NCBI RefSeq assembly: GCF_003390335.1
Contig: NZ_QUOU01000001.1
Coordinates: 4,092,001 to 4,156,000, forward strand
Length of the DNA: 64,000 nt
Direction: 5' to 3'
DNA from: Thalassotalea euphylliae
GTDB lineage: Bacteria; Pseudomonadota; Gammaproteobacteria; Enterobacterales; Alteromonadaceae
A program made the position numbers and the translations under genes. Position 1 is the first letter of the stretch. The number at the start of each line of letters is the position of its first letter. Positions 1 to 8,638 of this stretch are shown here, piece by piece. The notes below the pieces were generated by a model. The model was given only the letters and a program-made list of their open reading frames with translations, ran no database searches and was not told where the DNA came from.

Positions 1-1408
1 CTTGAGCAAACGGTTGGAAAAGTGCACCTTTTGAAGCGACAACTTTTCGTGCTAACAAGTCCATTGCTTGAACGCCATTAGTGCCTTCGTAAATTTGCGT
101 AATACGAGTATCGCGAACAAGTTGCTCTTGTCCCCACTCACGAATGAAGCCGTGACCACCGAAAACTTGCTGACCTGCAATCGTTGATTCTAAACCAAGA
201 TCAGTGAAGAAAGCTTTGGCAATAGGCGTTAGCAGCGCAACTAGTGCTTCACTCTCTTTTTGGGCTTCGCCTTCGCCGTATGCTGACGTATCAAGTTTCA
301 TTGACACATATGAAGACAGCGCACGAGAACCTTCAGTTAGTGCTTTCATGTTTAATAACATGCGACGAACATCACCGTGAACCATGATAGAGTCCGCAGG
401 TTGTTCTGGTGACTTAGCACCTGTTAGCGCACGACCTTGTAAACGCTCTTTTGCATATTCAACGGCATTTTGGTAGCTGCGTTCAGCAGCGGCCATACCT
501 TGAATACCAACACCAATACGCTCGTAGTTCATCATAGTGAACATACAGGCTAAGCCTTTGTTCAGCTCGCCAACAAGGAAACCTTGAGCATCATCAAAGT
601 TCATCACACATGTTGCTGAGCCGTGAATACCCATTTTGTGTTCAATCGAACCACAACTAACGCCGTTTGGCTCAGCTAAGCTACCATCGTCGTTAACATT
701 GATTTTAGGTACTAAGAATAATGAAATGCCACGAGGGCCAGCAGGAGCATCGGGGAGTTTAGCCAATACTAAGTGAACAATGTTTTCGGCTAAATCGTGT
801 TCACCTGCGGTGATAAAGATTTTGTTACCCGTAATGCGGTAACTACCATCTTCTTGTGGGATCGCTTTTGTGCGGATCATGCCAAGGTCAGTACCTGAAT
901 GTGCTTCTGTTAAACACATTGAGCCTGTCCAATCACCGGCATACATGCGAGTTAGGTATTTTTCTTTTAACTCATCACTACCGTGCTTGGCTAGAGATAA
1001 TGCAGCACCTGCAGTCAGCGTTGGGTAAAGTGAGAAAGAAATATCAGCTGAACACATCATTTCTTCGTGTAAACCAGTAATGGTTTTTGGCATCCCCATG
1101 CCGCCGTACTCAGGATCACCACCTAACGCAGTCCAGCCACCTTCAACGTATGTTTGGAAGGCTTCTTTATAACCCGTTGCCGTGGTGACGTTACCATTGT
1201 CAAAGCTGACACCTTCTTCATCACCAACACGCAATAATGGCGCAATTTCTTGCTCAGCGATTTTTGCACACTCTTGTAAGATGGCATCAGCTGTATCGCG
1301 GTCTACTGTTTCAGCAAGTGCAGGCAAGGACTGCCATAGCTGATCCGCTTTTAGCACATCATACAAAATAAAACTCATGTCTTTTAACGGCACTTGATAT
1401 TCAGCCAC
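1..1408 (-). CDS. Acyl-CoA dehydrogenase (C-terminus beyond window)
   Basis: FAD-dependent alpha,beta-dehydrogenation of acyl-CoA, the first step of beta-oxidation. The reading frame is open from 1408 to the window edge (469 codons), so the C-terminus is missing. The N-terminus MAEYQVPLKDMSFILYDVL is typical of the long FadE-like dehydrogenases of marine gammaproteobacteria. The motif MCLTEAHSGTDLG (FAD/substrate region), the YERIGVGIQG segment and GGHGFIREWGQEQ near the visible end all fit the acyl-CoA dehydrogenase fold. The start is a GTG at 1408, with GAGGTG about five bases upstream; an ATG at 1378 would remove the conserved N-terminus. A PsrA-like palindrome lies just upstream. Substrate chain length cannot be told. 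The family call is firm. Confidence 0.93.
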   Translation of the reverse strand, partial: MAEYQVPLKDMSFILYDVLKADQLWQSLPALAETVDRDTADAILQECAKIAEQEIAPLLRVGDEEGVSFDNGNVTTATGYKEAFQTYVEGGWTALGGDPEYGGMGMPKTITGLHEEMMCSADISFSLYPTLTAGAALSLAKHGSDELKEKYLTRMYAGDWTGSMCLTEAHSGTDLGMIRTKAIPQEDGSYRITGNKIFITAGEHDLAENIVHLVLAKLPDAPAGPRGISLFLVPKINVNDDGSLAEPNGVSCGSIEHKMGIHGSATCVMNFDDAQGFLVGELNKGLACMFTMMNYERIGVGIQGMAAAERSYQNAVEYAKERLQGRALTGAKSPEQPADSIMVHGDVRRMLLNMKALTEGSRALSSYVSMKLDTSAYGEGEAQKESEALVALLTPIAKAFFTDLGLESTIAGQQVFGGHGFIREWGQEQLVRDTRITQIYEGTNGVQAMDLLARKVVASKGALFQPFAQ

Positions 1409-1436
1409 AGTACACCTCGATAATATTAAACAAGCA

Positions 1437-1456
1437 ATTTAAACACGCGTTTAAAT
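1437..1456. promoter_or_regulatory. Palindrome, candidate PsrA-type operator
   Basis: The arms ATTTAAAC and GTTTAAAT flank a 4-nt spacer, 29 bases upstream of the acyl-CoA dehydrogenase start. PsrA, a TetR-family repressor of fatty-acid degradation genes in Pseudomonas and alteromonads, binds AAAC-spacer-GTTT dyads, so both the sequence and the target gene fit. Direct binding is inferred only. Confidence 0.5.
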
Positions 1457-1572
1457 ATAGTGAATTCATACTGAAAGTAAAGTAAAACTGCAAAAAATAC
1501 TGGTTTTTGGCACCGCCACATAATTCGCGCTATAGTGCCCCTAGCTGACTGTTTCAATCTAGGTAAGGCGCT

Positions 1573-2514
1573 TTGCAAAAACGACTATTACTTTTAGCCA
1601 TTTGTTTTTATGGGCTTGCGGGCCTTGCAGCCGCTGAGCAAACAAGCTTCAATAAGCGCGAGCGTGGCGACAACTATGAATTTAGCTATCAGTGGCGCGA
1701 CCATAACCAGCAGCCTCAGGCCATGCAATTCTCATTGTCGAAACAAGCGCTGTTTTCACCCTTTCGCCGCTTTAGAGCATACAACACTGACATTGCAGCC
1801 CAGCACGTACAACGTCAAATTCGCCAATACCTCAAGCAAAACCCAATAGCCGGGGTCAACGTTACATTCGGCAATGCACTAAGTGATATTCGCCTTAGCG
1901 GACGAAACCCACAAGACGTTAATCACGCAAGTGAGGTTATCAAGGCGCAAGAGCTTACTTTTTTCAACGAATACCTGCGCAGTCAGTATTATCATCAATT
2001 TACCGACCATTCAGGCACCGCAGGCATAAAGCCAGATCATGTAAGAATTGCGCGCGATTCTGTGCAAACATTGGCTCCTACCAAGCCCATCATTTTAGAC
2101 ATTGTAAATGTCAAAAATATCCGTTTGGTCACCAATTATGTGTTGGGGTTTGTGCAAAACATCCCGTACTCGCCGCTAGCGTCACGGTTAACGTCATCTG
2201 GTGCTGGCTTTAACGTGCCCACCAAAGTGCTATGGGAAAATCAGGGGGATTGCGACAGTAAAATGACTTTAACCATCGCGATATTACGGGCCTTAATGCC
2301 ACGTATTAACATGGTGATGGTGTATATCGATCAGCATGCGTTCATCGGGTTAGAAATGCTGCCAGAGGCAGGCGATGTGACCCTCAATTATCGCGGTCGT
2401 ACTTTTGTGCTAGGTGACCCAACGGGGCCACGCCTAATGCCACTGGGGCAATTGTCATTTGAAGCGGAGCAAGCCGTCAGAGCCAAACACTACACCGTTG
2501 AGTTATTTGAATAA
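1573..2514 (+). CDS. Periplasmic transglutaminase-like protein
   Basis: A 313-aa secreted protein with a short hydrophobic signal sequence (LLLLAICFYGLAGLAAA) and a C-terminal transglutaminase-like (cysteine-protease-fold) domain. The likely catalytic triad is visible: Cys in NQGDCDSKM, His in DQHAFIGLE and Asp in LGDPTGPRL, in the order and spacing usual for bacterial transglutaminase-like domains. The start is TTG at 1573, preceded by AGGTAAGG; no better ATG precedes the signal peptide. It stands alone, divergent from the acyl-CoA dehydrogenase and convergent with the sensor kinase. Substrate and physiological role are unknown. It may hydrolyse or crosslink peptide bonds, but bacterial members have varied activities. 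Confidence 0.75.
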   Translation: MQKRLLLLAICFYGLAGLAAAEQTSFNKRERGDNYEFSYQWRDHNQQPQAMQFSLSKQALFSPFRRFRAYNTDIAAQHVQRQIRQYLKQNPIAGVNVTFGNALSDIRLSGRNPQDVNHASEVIKAQELTFFNEYLRSQYYHQFTDHSGTAGIKPDHVRIARDSVQTLAPTKPIILDIVNVKNIRLVTNYVLGFVQNIPYSPLASRLTSSGAGFNVPTKVLWENQGDCDSKMTLTIAILRALMPRINMVMVYIDQHAFIGLEMLPEAGDVTLNYRGRTFVLGDPTGPRLMPLGQLSFEAEQAVRAKHYTVELFE

Positions 2515-2592
2515 ATCAATTTGGCAAACACTGCCCTAGCTATACAGTACCTTTAGTTGAAGTAGCTATGTTTAAAGTGGCAAGGTAAACAT

Positions 2593-5500
2593 TCAGGAAT
2601 TGATTTCACTGAGTGATAACACGTCCACGATGCTTTGACTCAGCACCTCAGCACTGACAGGTTTGGCGATATGAAGGTTCATGCCCGCGGCAATACTTGC
2701 CGTTTTGTCTTCCGAACGAGCATGCGCGGTCATCGCGATAATGGGTAAAGTGTCAAACTGGCTTTGCTCGCGAATTTTTTGCGTTGCCGTCAAACCATCC
2801 ATTTCAGGCATCTGTATATCCATTAGCACAACATCAAAGACGTGTTCAGCAAGTAACGCCAGCGCAACCAGGCCATTTTCGGCAACGATCACCTGTGCGC
2901 CCATCGATGCGAGTAACTCTTTTGCAACCATCTGATTCACGATGTTGTCTTCTACTAACAAGACATTTACGTTGGCGAGTGTTCCCGCAAGTGGCGCATC
3001 GACTTTACTTGCGCTTGCTGTAGCGGAAGGTTTGGTAGCTGGCCCCGTTTTTAGCGCATTATCGTTGTTGCCACTAACGCCATTAGGCGTAGTTGATTCA
3101 GGCTGATTTTCAGCACTTTTATTGGCCAACATAGCGCGGGTATTGGCACCTAACAATAAATGTTGGTTAATCTTGGTCAATGTGTGTCGGTAAAGCGGAT
3201 TGTCGAACAATAAGTAAGGCGTGTTTAGTTCACTCAATTGGCTAAACAAGGTTTCTGAAATACTTGCCATTATCGGCTGGCAAAGGCCAATAAGCGCGAC
3301 ATTGGAACAGCGGGACTCTATCGCGGCTAAGTTAAATGGCTGATGGCTTGGTTCGTCGTTCAGCTGTTCACCTTCGGGCTTATTGCCTGCCAATGTATCG
3401 GTTTTTACCAAAATAACAATGTCGCCAGAACTTTCCAGCGTATCTAATTGAGCAATATTTTCTAGCGCCTGATAACGCCAGTGATAGCTTTGAATCGCGT
3501 GTTGTACAGACGACGGCAGCGTAAAGCCCAAAGTGACAATCGTCACCATTGAACGAAGCTCTTGCTCATTTTCAGGCGCTAAGCGCAGCGGAATAACAAA
3601 GCTAAACTCGCTGCCCTTTGCTGGCGTTGAGTTCACTTTTATCTGGCCACCAAACAATCCCACGATTTGCTGGCTAATGGAAAGCCCTAGCCCAGAGCCG
3701 CCGTACTCTCTCGTCATTGAAGCATCAGCTTGCATAAAGGCGTCAAATAGCTTCGCTTGTTTTTCTTTGGCAATACCAATGCCTGTGTCGGCAACCACGA
3801 ATTTTAACAAGACATTTTTTTCGTCTTTACCGGCCACGTTAACCGTTAATGACACCTTACCTTTGTGCGTAAACTTCACCGCATTATTGATCAAATTAGT
3901 CAGCACTTGCGTGAGTCGCATTTCATCCACTACCACATGGCTAGGAATGTCGGCATCCAACTCCACTAAAAGTGCTAAACCTTTTTGATGAGCAGCTAAC
4001 GTGTTGAGCTGTAATACACGCTCAATCACACCATCAAAAACCGTATCATTTTCATTGAGCCTGAGCTTGCCAGCTTCTATTTTTGATAAATCAAGTAGTT
4101 CATCAATCAAGTGCAACAGTGCCGAAGAAGCATTTTGCGCGTTCGATAAATATTGTTGCTGAAACGCACTCAACGATGTTTTTTGTAATAACGCCATCAT
4201 CCCTTGTATGGCATTGATCGGTGTGCGAATTTCATGACTCATATTGGCGAGAAATTGGCTTTTTGCTTGGTTGGCTTGCTCAGCTTGATCTTTTGCGGAT
4301 TGCAGCGTCGACTGCACTGCGGTTTGCACTGAAACATCGCGCAGAATTGCGATTGAGCCTAGCGACTGCCCGGCATCGTTAAAGTAGCGCGTACAAAACA
4401 CTTCATAAGTATCACCGCTGGTTTCAACAATATCTTGGTAACCAAAAAAGCTTTGTGCTTGCGGTAAGTTGCTCGCAAACTTTTTCAATGTGTGCAGGAT
4501 TGGCGGTAACAATAAGGTGTGAATATCCTGACCCAGTAACTGCGCTTCCTGTTGGCCAATGTAACGCTCAAACGATTTGTTACAGCCCGTCAATAAGTCT
4601 TGATCATCATAAAAAATAATATATTCGGGGATCCCGTTTATCACCGAGCGCAATAATACATAGGCGCTGCGCTGCTCTTCACTACGCTCAATTAAGGCTT
4701 GTGTTTTTTCTTCGACGCGAGAATCTAATTCGGCGTTTTGCTGTTTAAGTTGTAGCAGTAAGCTGCTGTTCTCACTAAAAATATTTTCCACCAAACGAAA
4801 CCAAGGCAGCCACTCTTTTGTTGGCTTGACCACACCCGGACTCCCTTGTGCGCAGTATTCAATATGGCTAATAAACTCGGTTGCAGGTTTGATAAACGTT
4901 TTACGTGTCATCACATAAACTAAACCAAGAAACACCATTAAACCGACAATAAACAAGAGCACAGTATAAATAATGCGGTTTTGCAATTGCTGCGCAAAAT
5001 CGCTGTAAGGTTGGTAGTGGATCAAACTCCAACCGTTTATCGCTAAATGCTGCTTTTGCAACAACCAATCTCGGTAAATGAACTCCCCTTTAAAGCTCAT
5101 TAAATTGGCCTGAGTTAACGTTTGTAGGCCATCGGGGACAATATCTCGCCACTTACTATTTGCCGTCAGCTCCCGCTCTTCCGCCACTTGATGCACCAAT
5201 GCGCTGCCTTGGCGATTAACCAAGACGTAACCATGCCCGGGAGTATCAACTTGAGGTAATTTTTGCTGCAAACTTGCCAAATCAACGTCGATAACCAGTG
5301 CCCCTTTAAAACTTCCCGTCAGGAAAACGCCGGTGCCAATTGCCGCTTTTAGCCCCTTGCCAGCGGCATCTTGATAAGGTTGCGACCAAAAAAATGGCTC
5401 TCCGGCGAGGTTTTGTTGGCGCACCTGCCAAACAAATGTTTCGTTGAGCATGTGATCCGAATAACGCCAAGCTTGGTGGCCAATCCACGGAAAAATACTG

Positions 5501-6030
5501 ACAAAGCGGTTGAGTGAAAGGTAGTAAAACCAAGTAGCGTCTGGATTATTGTGGCTAGCGGTGACAAACCCCGGTGTCAGCGCGCTAGCCATTGCTAACT
5601 CCTGCCACATGGCATTGTCGAACTCAGCTATTTCACCGCGCCCGGTAATGTTACCTTGCAGTCGCTTGCGATCTTTTAGCTCATCTCGAACGGGGCGCGC
5701 TAAGTAGTAGCTGTCGCCGTCTTGCACAAGTGATGGCCGTTTAGTGTGTAGCTCTTTGGGATGGCTCAAATAATACTGAGCAAATTGCTTTAAGCCCAAC
5801 AAGCTTTGCTGGCTTTGCGCCAAACTGTGATTGATCATTTCAGCTTGCTCTGCCAACGCCTGTTGGCTGCGCGTTAGTTGCGAAGCAAGCTCGTGCTGAT
5901 AGCGATATGCACCACCGCCAATGGCGATGCAAGCCAACAAAATAAACAGTGTAAATACCGCGAAGTTATAACGACTAAATAAATTTACTGGTGAGATGTT
6001 TCGGTTCACTGAGCTGTCTTTACGATGCAA
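2593..6030 (-). CDS. Hybrid sensor histidine kinase (sensor-PAS-HisKA-HATPase-REC)
   Basis: A 1145-aa membrane kinase. Domains in order: TM helix about 23-43, a periplasmic sensor region about 44-350 (Cache-like in length and predicted layout), TM helix about 352-374, a coiled coil (about 420-450), PAS domain about 455-570, HisKA with phospho-His 599 in NMSHEIRTP, HATPase with N-box NLINNAVKF and G-boxes DTGIGI and GGSGLGLS, a degenerate region of about 200 residues, and a receiver domain with phospho-Asp about 1071 in LMDIQMPEMDG and Lys about 1123. There is no HPt domain, so phosphotransfer should pass to a separate partner, which is not next to it. The TTG start at 6030 lacks a clear ribosome site; a GTG at 6009 is an alternative. 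The ligand is unknown. Confidence 0.9.
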   Translation of the reverse strand: MHRKDSSVNRNISPVNLFSRYNFAVFTLFILLACIAIGGGAYRYQHELASQLTRSQQALAEQAEMINHSLAQSQQSLLGLKQFAQYYLSHPKELHTKRPSLVQDGDSYYLARPVRDELKDRKRLQGNITGRGEIAEFDNAMWQELAMASALTPGFVTASHNNPDATWFYYLSLNRFVSIFPWIGHQAWRYSDHMLNETFVWQVRQQNLAGEPFFWSQPYQDAAGKGLKAAIGTGVFLTGSFKGALVIDVDLASLQQKLPQVDTPGHGYVLVNRQGSALVHQVAEERELTANSKWRDIVPDGLQTLTQANLMSFKGEFIYRDWLLQKQHLAINGWSLIHYQPYSDFAQQLQNRIIYTVLLFIVGLMVFLGLVYVMTRKTFIKPATEFISHIEYCAQGSPGVVKPTKEWLPWFRLVENIFSENSSLLLQLKQQNAELDSRVEEKTQALIERSEEQRSAYVLLRSVINGIPEYIIFYDDQDLLTGCNKSFERYIGQQEAQLLGQDIHTLLLPPILHTLKKFASNLPQAQSFFGYQDIVETSGDTYEVFCTRYFNDAGQSLGSIAILRDVSVQTAVQSTLQSAKDQAEQANQAKSQFLANMSHEIRTPINAIQGMMALLQKTSLSAFQQQYLSNAQNASSALLHLIDELLDLSKIEAGKLRLNENDTVFDGVIERVLQLNTLAAHQKGLALLVELDADIPSHVVVDEMRLTQVLTNLINNAVKFTHKGKVSLTVNVAGKDEKNVLLKFVVADTGIGIAKEKQAKLFDAFMQADASMTREYGGSGLGLSISQQIVGLFGGQIKVNSTPAKGSEFSFVIPLRLAPENEQELRSMVTIVTLGFTLPSSVQHAIQSYHWRYQALENIAQLDTLESSGDIVILVKTDTLAGNKPEGEQLNDEPSHQPFNLAAIESRCSNVALIGLCQPIMASISETLFSQLSELNTPYLLFDNPLYRHTLTKINQHLLLGANTRAMLANKSAENQPESTTPNGVSGNNDNALKTGPATKPSATASASKVDAPLAGTLANVNVLLVEDNIVNQMVAKELLASMGAQVIVAENGLVALALLAEHVFDVVLMDIQMPEMDGLTATQKIREQSQFDTLPIIAMTAHARSEDKTASIAAGMNLHIAKPVSAEVLSQSIVDVLSLSEINS

Positions 6031-6107
6031 AACAATATCTTTGGCAGTATATACGTAACTCAGCTATGACGCACGACTAATGCGTATCAAGGGAATGTGC
6101 AAAGCAC

Positions 6108-6137
6108 AAAAAAATAGCCGACAACTGTCGGCTATTT
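6108..6137 (-). terminator. Rho-independent terminator of the aldehyde dehydrogenase gene
   Basis: An 11-bp stem AAATAGCCGAC / GTCGGCTATTT with a 4-nt loop, followed on the minus strand by a run of seven T. It lies 22 bases past the aldehyde dehydrogenase stop and upstream of the sensor kinase gene. Confidence 0.9.
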
Positions 6138-6159
6138 ACTCGTCATTGTTGTTTTTGAT

Positions 6160-7587
6160 TTATCTTAAAAATAAACCGCGAAGCGCTTTAAACATAAAAT
6201 CACGATACTTCAAGATATAGCGATTCTTAGGCAACCAAGCTTTTGAATGCAAAACAGTTTTGGCTTTGGAGAAGGTTAAGAAGCCTTCGTGACCATGGTA
6301 GTGACCAATGCCGGAATTCCCTACGCCACCAAATGGGGCATCATCGGCCATTACGTGCATTGCCGTATCGTTAATTGACACACCACCACTGTGGGTGTTT
6401 TTCAAAATATGGTCAATTTTCTGTGCATCTTTCGACATGATATACAGCGCTAATGGACGCGGACGGTCATTGATAAAGCTGATGACTTCACTAATGTTTT
6501 GGTACGTTTTAATGGGCAAAATAGAACCAAAAATTTCTTCTTTCATGACCTGCATATCATCATGCACATTCGTTAATAGGTGTGGGTAGATCAGGCGGCC
6601 ATCACCTTCTTGTCGCTCTTTAACGGCATGAATATTAGCACCCTCTGCTTTCGCATCTTCGAGAAAACGCTCGATACGAGCAAATTGGCGGTCACTGACA
6701 ATATGCGTTTGGGTGTTATTGTTTTTCGTTTCAAAGTGGTACTCGCGGTAGCGCTTCACAAACGTTTCAACAAATTCTAACTCTCGGCTTTCCGGTACGA
6801 ATACGTAATCAGGCGCAACACAAATTTGTCCAGAGTTCGTTGACTTGCCGACGATGACGGCGTCTACGGCAATGTTCATATTCGCCGTTTCATCAATGAT
6901 CGTCGGTGACTTGCCGCCCATTTCTAAGGTGATCGGGGTTAAGTTCTCCGCAGCCGCTTTCGCCACCATGCGACCAACATTCGTTGAACCGGTGAAGATT
7001 AAGTGATCAAATGGTAATGCCGAGAATGCTGCACCAACATCGGCTTCACCTTCGATAATACTGATGTGATCACTGATCACAGAGACCACTTTGCGCAATG
7101 CTTGGTTAGCGTGTGGCGTGAACTCACTCATCTTGATCATGACACGGTTACCTGCAGCAATCGCTTGAATCGCTGGGCTAAGTGCAAGGAAAATAGGGAA
7201 GTTCCATGGTGTGATAATACCGACAACACCAAGTGGTTGGTAATGCACTCTAACGGTTGACGGGGCCAACATTAAACCTGCGTGACGCTTTGACGGTTTC
7301 ATCCACTTCTTAACGTTTTTCAGTGAGTAGTTCACCGCCATAACCGTTGAGAGTAAATCAGAAATTAAGGTATCAAACTCACTGCGGTAACCGTAGTCTT
7401 GCTTGAGCGCGTCGTAAATCTCTTGCTCATGCGCAATCAATGATTTTTTCAGTGCTAACAAAACATCTTTACGCGCTTGTAAACTTGGGTACGGTGTTTG
7501 TTTAAAGTTTGAGGTCATCGCCTCAAAGTCATTATTAAGCTGAGCTAGGTTATCTTGATGCTCGGCAAGGTTTGCAACATTACTCAT
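6160..7587 (-). CDS. Coniferyl-aldehyde-type aldehyde dehydrogenase
   Basis: A 475-aa NAD(P)+-dependent aldehyde dehydrogenase. The catalytic Cys256 lies in NSGQICVAPDYV and the general base Glu222 in TLEMGGKSP. The substrate/cofactor motif PWNFPIFLALSP and the C-terminal GHYHGHEGFLTFSKAK match the class-3-like subgroup annotated as coniferyl aldehyde dehydrogenase (CalB). The start is ATG 7587, because GGAG sits eight bases upstream; a GTG at 7599 would overlap that site. The gene reads away from the TetR gene on the same strand 52 bases upstream, so that TetR is the likely regulator. The real substrate may be an aliphatic or aromatic aldehyde; the subgroup name is by resemblance. Confidence 0.85.
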   Translation of the reverse strand: MSNVANLAEHQDNLAQLNNDFEAMTSNFKQTPYPSLQARKDVLLALKKSLIAHEQEIYDALKQDYGYRSEFDTLISDLLSTVMAVNYSLKNVKKWMKPSKRHAGLMLAPSTVRVHYQPLGVVGIITPWNFPIFLALSPAIQAIAAGNRVMIKMSEFTPHANQALRKVVSVISDHISIIEGEADVGAAFSALPFDHLIFTGSTNVGRMVAKAAAENLTPITLEMGGKSPTIIDETANMNIAVDAVIVGKSTNSGQICVAPDYVFVPESRELEFVETFVKRYREYHFETKNNNTQTHIVSDRQFARIERFLEDAKAEGANIHAVKERQEGDGRLIYPHLLTNVHDDMQVMKEEIFGSILPIKTYQNISEVISFINDRPRPLALYIMSKDAQKIDHILKNTHSGGVSINDTAMHVMADDAPFGGVGNSGIGHYHGHEGFLTFSKAKTVLHSKAWLPKNRYILKYRDFMFKALRGLFLR

Positions 7588-7639
7588 AATATTCTCCACT
7601 CACGGTAGCTAAATCTTGAATTCTTTTAACTTCAAATAG

Positions 7640-8197
7640 TTAATTCTTAACAGCAACAACACTGTCGATAATTATGCTCATCTCCCTACGAAACTGATCA
7701 CGAGATGACTCTTCCAGTAACAATCCTTTGCCTGCGGCAATCAAAGTAAACGCGATACCATCAGCATGTTCATCGGATACTAAGTGATGGCGCGCTAAAA
7801 AATCAGCAAGTCGCGTTTTTAAACGCAATGGCCAATCGTCCCCTGAGCACTTTTCTGACTGAAATACATCGTCTAGTATTTCAGTACCATGCGAATTACT
7901 GACGATTTCGATCGCATCACCGATAAAGATGTCAAACACTTGATGCAAGGTTTGCAGTGGTGGCTGTTGATCATTAGTTAACGCCGCAAATATTCGGCCA
8001 TACATCACCGAAAGGTAGGTATCTATTGTCCATTCATGACAACGTTTTTTAGAGCCAAACTTTTTATAAATCGACTGTCTTGACACTCCCGCGGCATTGG
8101 CAATTTCTTCCATCGATGTTTTGCGGACCCCATAACGGGCAAATGTTTCCAGAATATTTCTGGCACTTTCTTGTTCTTTAGTAAGTACAGCAGACAA
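7640..8197 (-). CDS. TetR-family transcriptional regulator
   Basis: A 185-aa protein with an N-terminal TetR helix-turn-helix at about residues 10-57 (ILETFARYGVRKTSMEEIA, then AGVSRQSIYKKFGSK). The C-terminal ligand domain is divergent. The start is TTG at 8197, with GAGGG seven bases before it. It sits directly upstream of the aldehyde dehydrogenase gene in the same direction, which suggests local, probably repressive, control of aldehyde detoxification. A strong sigma-70 promoter with a small palindrome (GACATGTC) overlapping the -35 box lies upstream and could be its own operator. The ligand is unknown. Confidence 0.87.
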   Translation of the reverse strand: MSAVLTKEQESARNILETFARYGVRKTSMEEIANAAGVSRQSIYKKFGSKKRCHEWTIDTYLSVMYGRIFAALTNDQQPPLQTLHQVFDIFIGDAIEIVSNSHGTEILDDVFQSEKCSGDDWPLRLKTRLADFLARHHLVSDEHADGIAFTLIAAGKGLLLEESSRDQFRREMSIIIDSVVAVKN

Positions 8198-8249
8198 CGT
8201 CTAACCCTCAATAGATTACAGACATAAATAACAAATTTGACGGTGGCTA

Positions 8250-8277
8250 ATAATACACCACAATAAGGACATGTCAA
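8250..8277 (-). promoter_or_regulatory. Sigma-70 promoter for the TetR gene
   Basis: Read on the minus strand: TTGACA (8277-8272), a 16-nt spacer, then TATTAT (8255-8250), about 52 bases from the TTG start. The palindrome GACATGTC (8268-8275) overlaps the -35 box and is a plausible operator. Confidence 0.65.
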
Positions 8278-8638
8278 CCAAAGGATTACAAAAAGAATTA
8301 AATATGTAAACATTGTCAAATGTAATTGAGCTAATTAAAAGCGATACCGCGCTCTTCAAAAAGCTAGCTTTAGTAGTAATTCAAAGCTAATTAACTGTTT
8401 ATGCGATAAATTTAAAAGCTAAAAGCAGGCAGACAAAACCCTGTGAGGTTGGTTATGCTAAATTCGCTGGCTTGACGAGGATCACGCAAACTTCTGTATT
8501 GTTAACTTTTTCTCGCAAGAGGAAACCAATATCGGGTAGCTTGTTATGCCAAGCTGCCTAAAGTTTTATGTATATTGCATGCCGGAGAGATTACACACGG
8601 GAAATAATGCGTGCCGAATATAACGAGGAGATTAAAGT
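8278..8638. other. Intergenic region without a gene
   Basis: No coding frame, tRNA or clear riboswitch is visible. It holds the upstream region of the broken GGDEF gene, ending with a strong GAGGAG ribosome site at 8625-8630. Confidence 0.5.

Noticed and set aside
8440..8638. c-di-GMP riboswitch upstream of the GGDEF gene
   Set aside because: A CACGCAAA-like segment is present, but the paired stems and the second conserved block of GEMM riboswitches are not.
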